A stretch of DNA of 64,000 nt from Undaria pinnatifida (taxonomy: Eukaryota > Sar > Phaeophyceae > Laminariales > Alariaceae): NCBI GenBank assembly GCA_012845835.1, contig JABAKD010000002.1:1-64000 (forward strand), given 5' to 3'. Positions 11,336-23,000 of the stretch are shown piece after piece. The translations under genes were made by a program, and so were the position numbers. Below the pieces are notes generated by a model. It saw nothing but the letters and a program-made list of their open reading frames with translations. It was not told the DNA's origin and made no database searches. Numbering within the stretch: position 1 is the first letter of the stretch; the number at the start of each line of letters is the position of its first letter.

Positions 11336-11445
11336 CACACTTCACACATCACACATCACACATCACACATCACACATCACACATCACACATCACACATCA
11401 CGCATCACACATCACACATCACACATCACACATCACACACATACA
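11336..11445. repeat. (ATCACACATC)n microsatellite
   Basis: An almost perfect 10-bp array, CATCACACAT repeated about ten times, starting after TTACATCACACTTCACAC. An unrelated but similar array lies at 62036-62365. Confidence 0.9.
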
Positions 11446-11864
11446 TGAAATATGTTGATCCGATGCGTATTTGACAAGGAATTGTGGCATACCCATCATA
11501 GCCCGCAATATCGGGTACTGTGCAGCGATGTTGTGAGATGTCTCGCCAAAGTATCGTGTCGTATCGGTAAAAGACGTACCTGGTACATGTGTTTCCCACG
11601 GTTTCACATATCATAGAGGTCAGATCCCTATTGACCCTCTACTGATCCGCTCATGATATACATATATGATCTTCCTTTCATCATGGAGAGTTCCCTGGTC
11701 TGTATGATACGCGTGACCGATATATCGTGGTGCCGAGTAGGAACCGCACGATCTGAAGGGTTCACTAGCGCACGTTACCTGGGATAGGTATGTGCTAGAC
11801 ACAGATGTCGGACAGACACGAAGTAAAATTACTACTCCGTAGTACGGGCGAAGTGCACCAATTC

Positions 11865-12130
11865 CTTTTTCGGGCTCGTCACTTGATATGATTATAACTC
11901 ACCCAAACGGTTATTGTACGTAAATTGAAAGTGAACTCCGATGAACAAACCCATGGCCTAGGCATACCCGCAATAACATCACATCACATCATCACATCAT
12001 CACATTACATCATCACATCATCACATCACGTACAGTACTCAAATAAAATTTCGAAACAAGAACGACATTCCGACGTTTTTGGACAAACAAAGTGCACCTC
12101 GACCCTAGTATTGTTTTTCGCCGGGGTATA
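11865..12130 (+). repeat. Dispersed family F copy with a CATCA microsatellite
   Basis: The copy holds CGATGAACAAACCCATGG, CCTAGGCATAC, an ATCACATC array (about 11975-12030), then CAAGAACGACATTCCGACG. Other copies place different simple repeats at the same internal point. No coding content. Confidence 0.6.
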
Positions 12131-12850
12131 AGCATCGATTAACGAGATCCCTCCCTAAGAGGCTTCCACCGTAACTAATTAAAACCACTACCAGCTAGAA
12201 CGCCACACAACGGCGCTAACCACCCCTCGCAGGCAAAACGCCGTATTAGACTCCAGGTCGGTCTCAAACCAGATATAATCACCAAGACACTCGTCACCAA
12301 GCCACACGACTCACGTCGGCCCCAAAAGAAAATGGAGGATCAAAACAACGAGCCACGAAATGCATCAGGAACCACATAGAATCTACAAGACAATCCTCAT
12401 CATTTCAAGTCGGTACCTTTATGTATGCTTTAGGCGCCAAGTGGGTGCCAAAACCAAGCTTGAAGGACCAAAATAAGGCGTAAAAAAATGCTGCGCATTT
12501 GCACATCAACCTCGCCTTCCGGTCGCAGCACCGAGCGAGAGCTACGATAGGGGCCCAGCCTCACTATCTTGTGAGGATCCACACCCGAGGGGCTCCATAC
12601 ACGAGGTTGAAAAAAAAAAACGAGTTTCTTGAAAAATATTGTACTGTTAAGGCGACGAGCAACCCCATGGGCTAGGCATACATACAACGAAGATAGTAGT
12701 GAAACTAAAGGCGATTTTCTACTGATATCGGGCACTGTTGTTCCTCGGAGGAGGAACCCCGTCAACCAGAACTGCCGTAGCCAAACGTTCCTGCTCCTAC
12801 CGCGCAGCACTCGTCACAGACGAAAAAGAAACACGCCGATCTACAAATAG
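12131..12850. other. Unassigned DNA
   Basis: A GC-richer patch at 12480-12620 is open in several frames on both strands but matches nothing recognised. A family F phrase (CCCATGGGCTAGGCATAC) occurs at 12663. Nothing else is supported. Confidence 0.3.
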
Positions 12851-13440
12851 AGACCGACCACTCTAGCAGCAAAATTGCTCTGCGTAACCAGTCCCTCCAA
12901 CACGTGACAAGCACGAAAAGTCCGTCTATAACCGCAACAAAATTGTCCTGCGTAACCGGCTTCTCCGTCATATTACAAGAATGATAACAAAAGGGACGAA
13001 GACTTGCTACCGTGCCATCAAAAACTCGAGCTGCCATCAAAACTCCGCTGTGTGTGCCTAAACGCTGCACAGCCTGTCAGTTCGATTGTTCCTCGTATTT
13101 ACGCTCACAATCTAAATGGATCAACCTAGTGAGCACGAAACCATGCTCTTTTGGCACCCCGTTCATCACACCATTGCCGGCAAGGTGTTTTGGCTTGCTT
13201 GCAATGTCGTATGGGCTGAACGTATACATCACCCATCGGCCCTTGGCCAGATCTATTTGCGCGGGTCTCAACAAGATCACGGGCATCTCTCTTGACAATT
13301 ACCTCTACGTCAGAAAGACCATAACACGCAACACACTTGTTTGCGCCTTCTTATCAGCCAAAGGTACACGACGCACATGCTTGGGCAGATTCTACCTGCG
13401 CCGCTCTCAGCAAGAACAATGAACGGGTGTCTCTTGGCAA
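12851..13440. repeat. Degenerate long-period tandem repeats
   Basis: CAAAATTG-CCTGCGTAACC recurs at about 12868 and 12940. GGCCAGATCTATTTGCGC at 13245 and GGGCAGATTCTACCTGCGC at 13382 mark a unit of about 140 bp with TCTCTTGACAA/TCTCTTGGCAA following. These give the apparent 136-residue frame over 13012-13422, which is therefore not trusted as a gene. Confidence 0.45.
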
Positions 13441-14074
13441 CGGTTTTTCTCTCGTCGTCAACTCTAGACTTCCTGCCGCATTATTACGCTCTAGCCTCTG
13501 CACCCATATTGCGTCCGTTCTCCTGCGATACGACAACATAAAAATAGTACAGTACCCACAATGGATTTACACATTAAATAGCGCGAATAAGTACCAGAAG
13601 ACAAACGGCAACATGTACAGCACGATAAGAAGAGCCGATAAACACTGTATGAAGCTGCCCCGTATTCTACTTAATTCGGCGGTCGGTAGGCGTCTTCAAA
13701 ACTGTCCCACCGTTCTAGGTGAATCGAATGGTACAAGAATTTAGTTCCGGTTGGTAACTTGTTGGCTTTTCACCAATAGCCCAACGAACGGACTAATACC
13801 CTCGCACACACTACCAAGGTAAAAGATGTACATCAAGAGTGGGGTAAAGTGCAACATGCTAAAATCTCTCTGGGTCGAACCAAGCGATTCGTCGTGGATC
13901 TTAGAAGCCCCTCCCCAGCAACATTGTGAACAAAAGCGCCCCATGCTGCAACCATGCACGCACAAACGTGCCCAAGGAGATAGGCAGGGTTAGCCTGACA
14001 AGGTTGCTGCCTCCAAACCACTAAATCACTGTTTCCGGCTCAATATGATACTACTGTTGATTCAACACACGGAA

Positions 14075-15200
14075 CTACCGCTACACAGGGTGCAATGTTG
14101 TACATGCTGAGAAAAGCTGAGCATGCACTTCAGCATTCAGCTGACGCAGTTGCAGCTGACACATGTATCTTGCAGTTATTTCGCCTGCTCCCCATCTGTA
14201 TGACCCGTTCAATAAGCGGAATCACCGTCACACCGACTGCGACGTACACGCTGAGGGAAAGTCCGCATGCTGTTGAGCACGTTGACGCATCCTGCAGATG
14301 CTAACGCATGCTGCAGCTGACGTATGGCCCGCACGGTCCTTTCGCCTGCCACCGACACTACTATTTAAAAATAGGAATCATCGCCACATGGACTGCAAGA
14401 AACACGCTGAGGGAAGCTCGCCATGCTGTTAGGCATCCCGAATCTTTCTGCTCGCGCATGCTGTTTACGACGGTCCTTTCGCGTGACAGCGTTATTGCTT
14501 CCAGCTCAATACACGGAACGACCATCATACAGACTGAGAAATGCATGCTGAGGAGAGATCAGCGTGTTGTTCAGCATCCTGACGCATGCTGCTGAGGCAT
14601 GCCGCTGCTACTACCTATCCATCATCAAGGTTCGCTGGGATAACCGCTGATGGTTGCTCTTTCAATACCTGTACGCTTCCTAAACGGTTAACTTTGGCGC
14701 TTACGCCTGTCCCGGTCGCAGATCATGCGGTGGACGCATGCTGCTCATGCACGCTACTATTGCTACTGCCGCTGCCGCTGCTGCTACTCCTCCTGCTACT
14801 AACGCTACTGCCTACTCATCCGCAAATTTCGTTGACATTATCGTTGAATATTGCTCTTTAAACAGTTTTATACTCCAAAAATAAACTCCCCGAATTCGGC
14901 ACTTACGGCTGTCCCCCTCGCACAGCAAGCTGCGAGTGCATGGTGCTACTTACACATCCACAAAATTCGCCGGCACAATAGATTGCGTGTGCCCCGTCAA
15001 CACGTAAAAGCGTGGCACTTAATGCCGCCCTCCCTGCTGCGTACACACCAGCAAGGTGTGTCAAGATATTAGTTCAAATCGTTCAGGACGTATGCAAGCT
15101 CTCCATCACCGTTGCAAGTTAGGCACTTGCGGCTGCCTACGGAGTTTCTCCATAAACGTTTCTCATTTGGCACTTAACACTTTTAGGGTTGCAATATGTA
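14075..15200. repeat. Degenerate ~150-200 bp tandem repeats
   Basis: ACGCTGAGGGAAAG-type phrases followed by GCATGCTGTT recur at about 14100, 14250, 14403 and 14540. GGCGCTTACGCCTGTCCC (14695) and GGCACTTACGGCTGTCCC (14898) mark a second, ~200-bp register. The units are too diverged to count precisely, and no gene was recognised. Confidence 0.5.
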
Positions 15201-16330
15201 TTTACACTGATCCCAAGCAGATGTGTCCAAAAATGTGAATGCAGTTCTAAAGAGGTTACGCCCCCTCCCCACACAACGGCGCCTTTCTCGCTTTTTCAGC
15301 ATGAATCCAGCACCTTACACCAGCACGTACCTTACAACTGCACCTCTCCCGCCCCAACCTCCAAGCGACCTATACACTACGCCAGAGATTTGACGGGATA
15401 GCCGTTGATGGCACATACTTACTCCATAAACATTTCAAGGCTGGCCTTAAGGCCCCCCCCTCTCTCAATCGCACCTCGTTAGACGTTTCAGTGGGCATCT
15501 AGCATCTTACACCCGCATCCAGCATCTTACACCAGCGTATATTACATCAGGGACCGAAACTGCGGCGGGGAGTGTCCCGTTTCGGCCCAATTTTCTCAGC
15601 GGCTCAGGGCTACTCGGTCAAGTGGACAAGTGGTCATCTCCTTGGGTGGAATTTTCAGCTGAGCGGAGGGTATGCATCGCCACGCAGGAAATGGTGTTTA
15701 CGATGAGCCATCATAGTAAAGTTTCAATAATTAACGCCTTTACAACTGGAAACCCGTTATGGGGACAAATTAAATATAAATTAGTATAGGGAAGGTTTTG
15801 GGGGCTCGAAAGGGGTTAAGTCCGTTCTTGATCGCGATACAGACACCCTAACCCGGCACGACTGATTTTAACTCGATAGTAAAATAGGAATATAACACTA
15901 TGTATAACACTATGTAACACTATAAATATGTATCATGTCATGTACTCCGGAGTATAATACTGTAACACCGTAGCCTTGGTCCCGCACATGTCTTACGCCA
16001 GCAACCTTACGCCAGCACGTCGCCCAGCGTGACCTCCGAGCAGCCTAGCACACCGTCTCTATTGGCCAACTTCAACTGCCGCACAGCGTCCGCCACCGAG
16101 CAAGGGGCTCACACACATCTGAACACCTCGTAGGTTAAAGCCGTGCCTTGTCTTATCCATGCCCTCCTGCAACGTGGGGGTTTCCGCGAAAAAGTCGTCA
16201 CGCGATGGCAGCAAAATGGACAAAACCATTTGCAGAGGTAGAAATCAAAACGCACGCCAGGAGATTGGGGGGCGTTTGATATAAATCCTAACGCCGCAAC
16301 GGAGGACACATGCTACGGAAAAAATGCACC
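15201..16330. other. Unassigned DNA
   Basis: This stretch contains pyrimidine-rich and AT-rich DNA with a short TATAACACTATG repeat near 15890. No open frame or repeat family was recognised. Confidence 0.3.
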
Positions 16331-16570
16331 ATTTTTTTTCTGAAGCTCGTCACTTAGACAGCTATACTTGTATATCTCTCCCAAAAACAGTTTTTCTAGT
16401 AGGCTGAAGGTGCAGCGCGATGAACAAACCCATGCCCTAAGATAAAACATTACAGCTTGTTATTGCAAAACAAGGCTGACATTCTGAACTCGAGTTAGGG
16501 TTAAAGAGTCCCGTCATTCACAGAACGTTTAGGCCGAAAGCGCTACCTCTTTCATAGCACGCGTCAAAGG
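16330..16570 (+). repeat. Dispersed family F copy
   Basis: CGATGAACAAACCCATG, GCCCTAAGATAAAAC, GACATTCTGAACTCGAG and GAGTCCCGTCATTCA follow in the family order, ending near GCACGCGTC at 16557. It lies just beyond the 3' end of the AMT gene model. Confidence 0.5.
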
Positions 16571-16864
16571 GGGTTTCATACCATGACAAATTCCATATTA
16601 TTTGCTCTTAAGCATTGACTATGGGGCCCGTGCCTTGTCTCGTCCATTACGTCCGGGAAGCCACGTTTTGTACCAAGAGGGGGCGCCACGCGACCGTGGT
16701 AGGTATGATACATCACCATTCCAGATTCTACATTGAAATTGATGATTGGGTTTGATCACGGATTACAGGCGTATTCACGAAGAGGGAATGAATGGTATAG
16801 CCACCAGGATCATTGATACAGCACTGTTTTAATGCGTCGAAAAACTGGCTGACGACTGATTGTT

Positions 16865-17022
16865 TTATTGGACTTTATCGCCCCTGACCTCTTCCATGAT
16901 GTTGGCGATTCTCTGGCCGAAGGTGTGCTTTATTATGCCGCCGAAAAGAATTAGCCCTAGACCGCCGACCCACGCCGTCAAGGCCAGCACGAGAACCAGG
17001 TTGGCCGAAGCGCAACACAAAA
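16865..17022 (-). CDS. AMT terminal exon
   Basis: Begins after TAGTTTGTGCCAG with two bases completing a codon, then reads CCASANLVLVLALTAWVGG, LGLILFGGIIKHTFGQRI and ANIMEEVRGDKVQ before TAA. The hydrophobic helix with AWVGG and the following R-I...EEV fit AMT helix 11 and the start of the cytosolic tail. The tail is short for the family. It is separated from exon 4 by a 7.5-kb intron, so the link depends on phase and family order. Confidence 0.55.
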
Positions 17023-20000
17023 CTGGCACAAACTAAGTGGAGTTTCATAGCTCTGCAGTACGGAAACACTGGGGCTGTTGATTGAATGGATTGCGTGACC
17101 ACTGTACAGTAGTTATCAGCAGTTAAGATAGTTCTTAGCACTTGGTGGCTTGTTTTTAGCACATCATGGCTAGTCCTTAGCACTTCATGGTTAGTTCTTA
17201 CCAATCCACAGCTAGTTATTTACCACCCCGAGGCTACTTATTAGCGCTCCATGGCTAGCTCTTAGCCGGGTGGCACAGTCAAACCCAACTAACTGACCTA
17301 GTATAGGGTGTCTACGATGTATCATACCGAGTTATTTAGGTAGGAGTTGGGGAGGAAAATATATAATGAAGCAATAGTATTGAAACCGTCGATCGTCACA
17401 TTTCAAGGCCAACACAACCCGCAGAAAAATCAGCGAAAAGAAGGGTTTAAGCAATACGTTCCAATCATTTTTCCTTTTCGAACCTACAGTGATTTCTTGG
17501 GGGATGGTCGACCTTGGGTATTTATACATTCGTTGGTTTCAACGCTATTTTTTGGATTTTGTTCCAACTCACCGGAAGTTTATAAAGAAATCGCAAACAG
17601 CCTAGTATCTAGTGTACAGTTCACGAGGGTGAACACACCCCGTACCACGAGCAATCGATGCATCACGCGCAGCTTGCAAAGATGGGTTCTGACTAAAAAT
17701 CCGATCTCACAGCTGAAAAGCCACTTGCATTTTTCCTTAAAAGCATCAAACAGCACACACCGAGCCACAAAAACGTCAACAAGATGAGAAAACACTCAGA
17801 ACTCGAATATCCACGCGTGCTACGATGGGGTAGCATTTTTCGGCTAAAATATGTTTTGAATGACGGGGCTCCTCAAAATTCGTCCCAATTCTTTTCTCCT
17901 ATTACAATACGTTTATTTGTATACCTGGGGCAATAGGGTCGTTGATCGGAGAGCATTTTGGTTCGGTTTTTGTGTGGAGAAAGGTACAGCGCTCCTGAAG
18001 CGATTACGAGTTGTTTCAGAAAAGATGCTAAAGGTGCACATTTCGTACCGTAGCATTAGTAGCATGCATAAAAAAATGTTGGTCAGTATGAAATAGTTTT
18101 TTGTGGGGCATTGTATCGTAGTGTTGCTTGCGCATATCGTCTCCCCAAACCCTGAAACCATAATGAATTGATTGTCAGCGCCTTAATCGTATTATTATGG
18201 CAATATAGTGTTGCGTCCTTTTTTTCCAGAACCAATTAGCCCTTTTGGCAGCCGTTGATACAGACCAAGGCCACGAGCGCAACCTAACCAAGCGTCTACC
18301 AGGGTAGGAAGAGCTCGAGGCAGTCCGAGTATCGCCATGCCTCACGCTTGCCTCACGTCTTCCTGCGTTGCAGGTGGAACACATCTCCTACACCACCAGC
18401 TCGGATTCTTCATGAGACCGATGACGTAATGCCGTGGTCGTCATTTTTTTCCGTCGTTTTTTTTGTTTCTAGCCCCAACGGCGTAAACTTCCAACCCATT
18501 CCTCCAAGAAGTGTAATGCTACGTTAGACATTGTTTGTACGACAGATATATTTTACAGCTGATATTTCATGGCCTCCAACAACTAATTTATATGTATTCC
18601 AAGTACCGCTCACATTCTGACCTGTGACCGACCGCCGTCTAAACGTATCTCATTACAAATTAAAATACACTCCAGCTGTGAGATCGAATATTTTGTCGAA
18701 ACTCATCTTTGCAAGCTATGTGTGATACTCCGATCGCGCGTATTACGGGTTGTGTGTCCTCATTAAGGATATAGGTCGGCGACTCCCCTTACAACTACAG
18801 TGTAGCTACCAGGGCCAGCAGGGTGATGTTAGGCAGTCTGTGCGCGGAAACTATATAACCCGTTTCTGAGGGGGACAAAATCTGACAGCTGTGGAAGGAA
18901 ATGCATTAGTTTATCAAGTGAATCCTGTAAGTCGAATACCCGGTGAGGGGAGGGCGGAGTTTTGAAGGACGTGGGGGCCTGATTTTGATCAAAAGGGGGG
19001 GCGAGAGGGGGGGAGGGGGGGAGGGACAGGTGGGGCAGCTCAATTTGTGCGCGGAAACTATAAATCCTTCTTGTGGGGGAGGGGGGGAAGAATATGGGGG
19101 GGGCAGTGGGGCGGAAAAGGCTTTCGGTCGCATAGATGTAAGGGTTTGCTATACGCCTGGTGCTATGTCTAGGCGATGGTGCGGGTGGTGGGGAAGGAGG
19201 GGGCGTTGGGGGCAGCGGGGGAGGGGGGGGGGGTTGCAGCACCGACATGGACGGCTCTAAAACGACAATGAGGTATATCCAGCGCGTGGAAGTGTTTATT
19301 ACTCTGACGGATTTCGATAGTAGGTGAGGTGTTTGAGCAAGAGAGAGCAAGGGGGAAAAAAAAACGGGGGGGGGGGGGCGGGGGGGGACGGGTTTCAAGA
19401 GGTTTAGGTCACGTGTAATATTCAAATACACTCCAGCTATGAGAACAAGGATTTGGTCGAAACTCATCTTGGCAACATTGTGTGATACTCCGATCGCGAG
19501 TATTATTCATATATGTAGGGGATTGCTATACCCGTGGTGCTGGGTCTAGGCGATCGTGCGGGGTGTGGGGAAGGAGAGGGCGTTGGAGGGGGGGAGAGGG
19601 GATGAATGAAAGCTACGTCATGGATGGCTGGAAAGCTAATGACGTGATATGAATTGCGTAAAAGTGTTTATTACACTGGCCGATTTCGATTATAAGTGGG
19701 GCGTTTGAACGAACTGGGCGGGGAACAGAAAGGGGGAGGGGGGGGGGAGAGTCGGAGATGAGTTGGAGCTACGGCATCGATAGCTATAGGGATAATGAGA
19801 TGATATCAGCTGGCTGGTAATGTTTATTCTGGTAGATTTTGATTTTAGGTAGGGCGTTTGAATAAGAGGGATCGTCGGGGGGGGGGGGCATTCCAATTAT
19901 ATGTGCGCGGAAACTAAACGATAATCCCTTAACCCTTTTACAACTGGAAACCCGTTTTGGGGGACAAAATTACTTGGATTTAGTGTAGGGAGGGGTTCGG

Positions 20001-23000
20001 GGGCTCCAAAGGGGTTAAAGGGGACGAATCTGGCGGTTGTAGCAAGAAGACACCCCTTTATATCACCCGCCTGGTAATGTTTATTATTCTAGAAAGTTTG
20101 ATGGTACATATAGTATGCAACCTAGTTCTTAGGTGTAGTATACAACGTGTTAAAAGCTTCATAATTTGCTATTGTACATGGACCGAAAGACAGAATATTT
20201 CAATCGATAGATACAATCATGTAGGTACCATTATTTTCTGACATCGCTAATTTTATGAAAGAGATACATATTGCCAAATACAACAGGCGAGGTGATGCGG
20301 TCATGCAATGTCACCGCCATTCATTGAGAACGAAAGGGAGAAATGCGAATCGTTAGTGTTTTTAAAGAAACGCTTAGTGTATGCGCGCTTCATTACGTTA
20401 CTTCGTTAGTCATACTTCGCTTCGCATGGGTCGGGAGGCGATCATCCAGACGGTATTACCGCATTTTTAACATATCTGTCTGTACCTTCTTTTCACATCA
20501 TCATTGTCTCACGTATACGATTTTACGCCTATGATTTTTACCGTGCCGATGTTGGGCTCTGAGGTCGCCAACTCTAAGACAGAGATACAACTTACAAATA
20601 CACCAAGCGAGGTGGCGTGGGCATGCGATGTCACCACTATTGTACGCGAGGGTGACGTTACTTTGTTAGGCATATGGTACTGAGTTTGGTAGAGGTTGTC
20701 AGGCGATCATGCAAACGGCCGGAGGAACGAAATACCCTGCGTAATGGGTTCGTAGTAGTGTGGTTTACCGCAGTGTTAACATATCTTGTCTGTACTTATT
20801 TTTCACAATTTTATTATCTAGTGTACGATTATACGCCCTGTTTTGTCCCCAGACTGTCGTCGAAGATGTTGTGGTCCCGTAGATGTCGCGTCCATGTCGG
20901 GTGCTCTTGCTAGTGGTGCTCATGAAAACATGTATCTTATGTACTGTGTGACATGATAACTCAAAGTGCGAATGACATGACCAACACTAGCATTCTCTTT
21001 GCTGACATGCCAACCACACCTTCCACGCTGCTGCTGTGTTCGCGTGTTGCCGTCGGGCAAGGCTACGGTAGGGAGGGTACCCCCATTTTCACTGATGTGT
21101 TTGAGCCACTCGCACGAGTGGCTCTGTACTCTACGGATGAAGATGGTTCAGGCACTTGTTTGGACGCAGCTTAGATCACCTTTGCGTTGCGGAATAATTT
21201 CGTCAATGTAAATCATGAGAAAAGCGTAATATCGCATAGGAACAAAGGGGTTACTCGCGCGAGTGACCCCTAGCCACTGAAATAAAAGGCCCAAAAGGGG
21301 ACCCCCCTACCGTAGCCTGGGTGGTTCCGAAGTGTTTTCAACAACCATGATCGAACAATATCACGGTATGGGGTGTAGCGGAAGTTTGTAAGGGTTTTCT
21401 GAGCGTCTCACTTGGGGAGCTCAACACCCCACCCGATGCATGGCTTTGAAGACAGCCATTCGCTCGAGCAACTGCGATCGCCATTTCTACGGACCAGTCC
21501 TAAAACAAATAATCGTATATAAATATCAGAACATCTGTCTGGTAGTTCCCGGCTCGAGGAGCTTGACAAGCCAATCACAACAGTGTTAAATTAAAAGTGG
21601 AGGACACAGAGTGCCCCCTGCAGGTCTGCCAATTGAGCAGGTCCTCGGAGAGTACTCACTTTCGTTCCTTTGTAGAGACGTAGCTTTATTCGTTTCCACC
21701 AGAGGCCGGGATAGCTTCTGAGATCGGAGGCACGTGCCTCCGATCTACTTCCTAACTCTTCCGAATATAAAACGCCAACCTTATCATACGAACCTCATCC
21801 AAATGATCTCAAATTCGGATACCTACAGGCCTTTCGAGGCCGTATCTTAACACTAGCCCACCCTGATGAGTCGCATATGCAAAAATATGGGAGATTCGGG
21901 GAAACTCCGGTTCTACGAACGAGACCATGAGTCGAAGATGCGGCTCCCCAAAACCCACTCCCACACCTCTAACCGTCTGGCTATGGAGCCAGGAACACGC
22001 GACAGCTCACAATCGCTCACAACAGCTCACAAGAGGTCAGACGAGGTCAGAACGTCAGAAAGTCAGACACGTTTGGTCCAGAATGGTCCAAAATGGTCCA
22101 AAATGGTCCAAAATGTGCAACCTCTCACGTGGGATGACTTAATCACTCAATCATATCACTCAATCATATCACTCAATCATATTACTCAACCATATCACTC
22201 AATCATATCACTCAATCATATCACTCAATCATATCACTCAGTCATATCACTCAATCATATCACTCAATCATATCACTCAATCATATCACTCAATCATACG
22301 TATGTTTCCCCGTCGTCATTCAAATAGCTGAGAGAAGTGTCGTGAGACTACAGAGCATTGCTGGCGGTGGCCTCCGACGGGGGTTGGGATTGTTTTTGTT
22401 CAAAAGGGCCACCCCCATTTTTCAACGGTCTGAAGGAGAACAACGATTGTAACAAGAGAGAAAAAAGTGCCACAGCTACTTATACAGAGTCGCCCCTCTA
22501 TGGTGCATCTACAGTGAGCTACTAATACAGAGTGACCCCTCTATAGTGCATCTATAGTAAGCTAGTAATGGTAGGGGTTTGCAGTTTCGGGGCCTATTCT
22601 AGCATTATAACATTATAGCAGTTACGGCCTTCTCGCCTTCTGGCCGGTCGAGCTCCTCAAGCGAGTAACTACCGGTTAGTCTGATATTTTTACGCGCAGG
22701 TTTTGTTTTAGGCCTAGCGTATAGTGTTGGGTTGGTCGGCTTGCGGGATTAAATATCTTCGAAGTGGTGCTTGGAGTGACTGATTGACCTCCTCAAGTTA
22801 GGAACACAGAGGCTTCCGCTGCAACGCTACCGTGGAATAACTCAGCAGCAACGCGATATTCCTGAGATCCAAGACTTGCCCGGTATATTCCCGCCGCAAC
22901 CGTAGAATACCCCGCAGCACTCACTCGCTCGACTCTGCACAGCACAATGGGACGGGCGCCATGAGAAAAATAACGTCAAGGAGATAGAGAAAAAGCGAAG

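Noticed and set aside
13012..13744. Two overlapping ~135-codon frames as genes
   Set aside because: They lie in degenerate tandem repeats, lack motifs and splice signals, and neither has coding-like composition.
17347..17787. 146-codon + strand frame as a gene
   Set aside because: No motif, weak composition, and it lies within the AMT intron next to a family F copy. It was left out for lack of support.
22125..22300. CRISPR-like array
   Set aside because: The 13-bp units are contiguous with no unique spacers and the genome is eukaryotic. The same applies to 28925-29140, 43733-43900 and 56165-56630.
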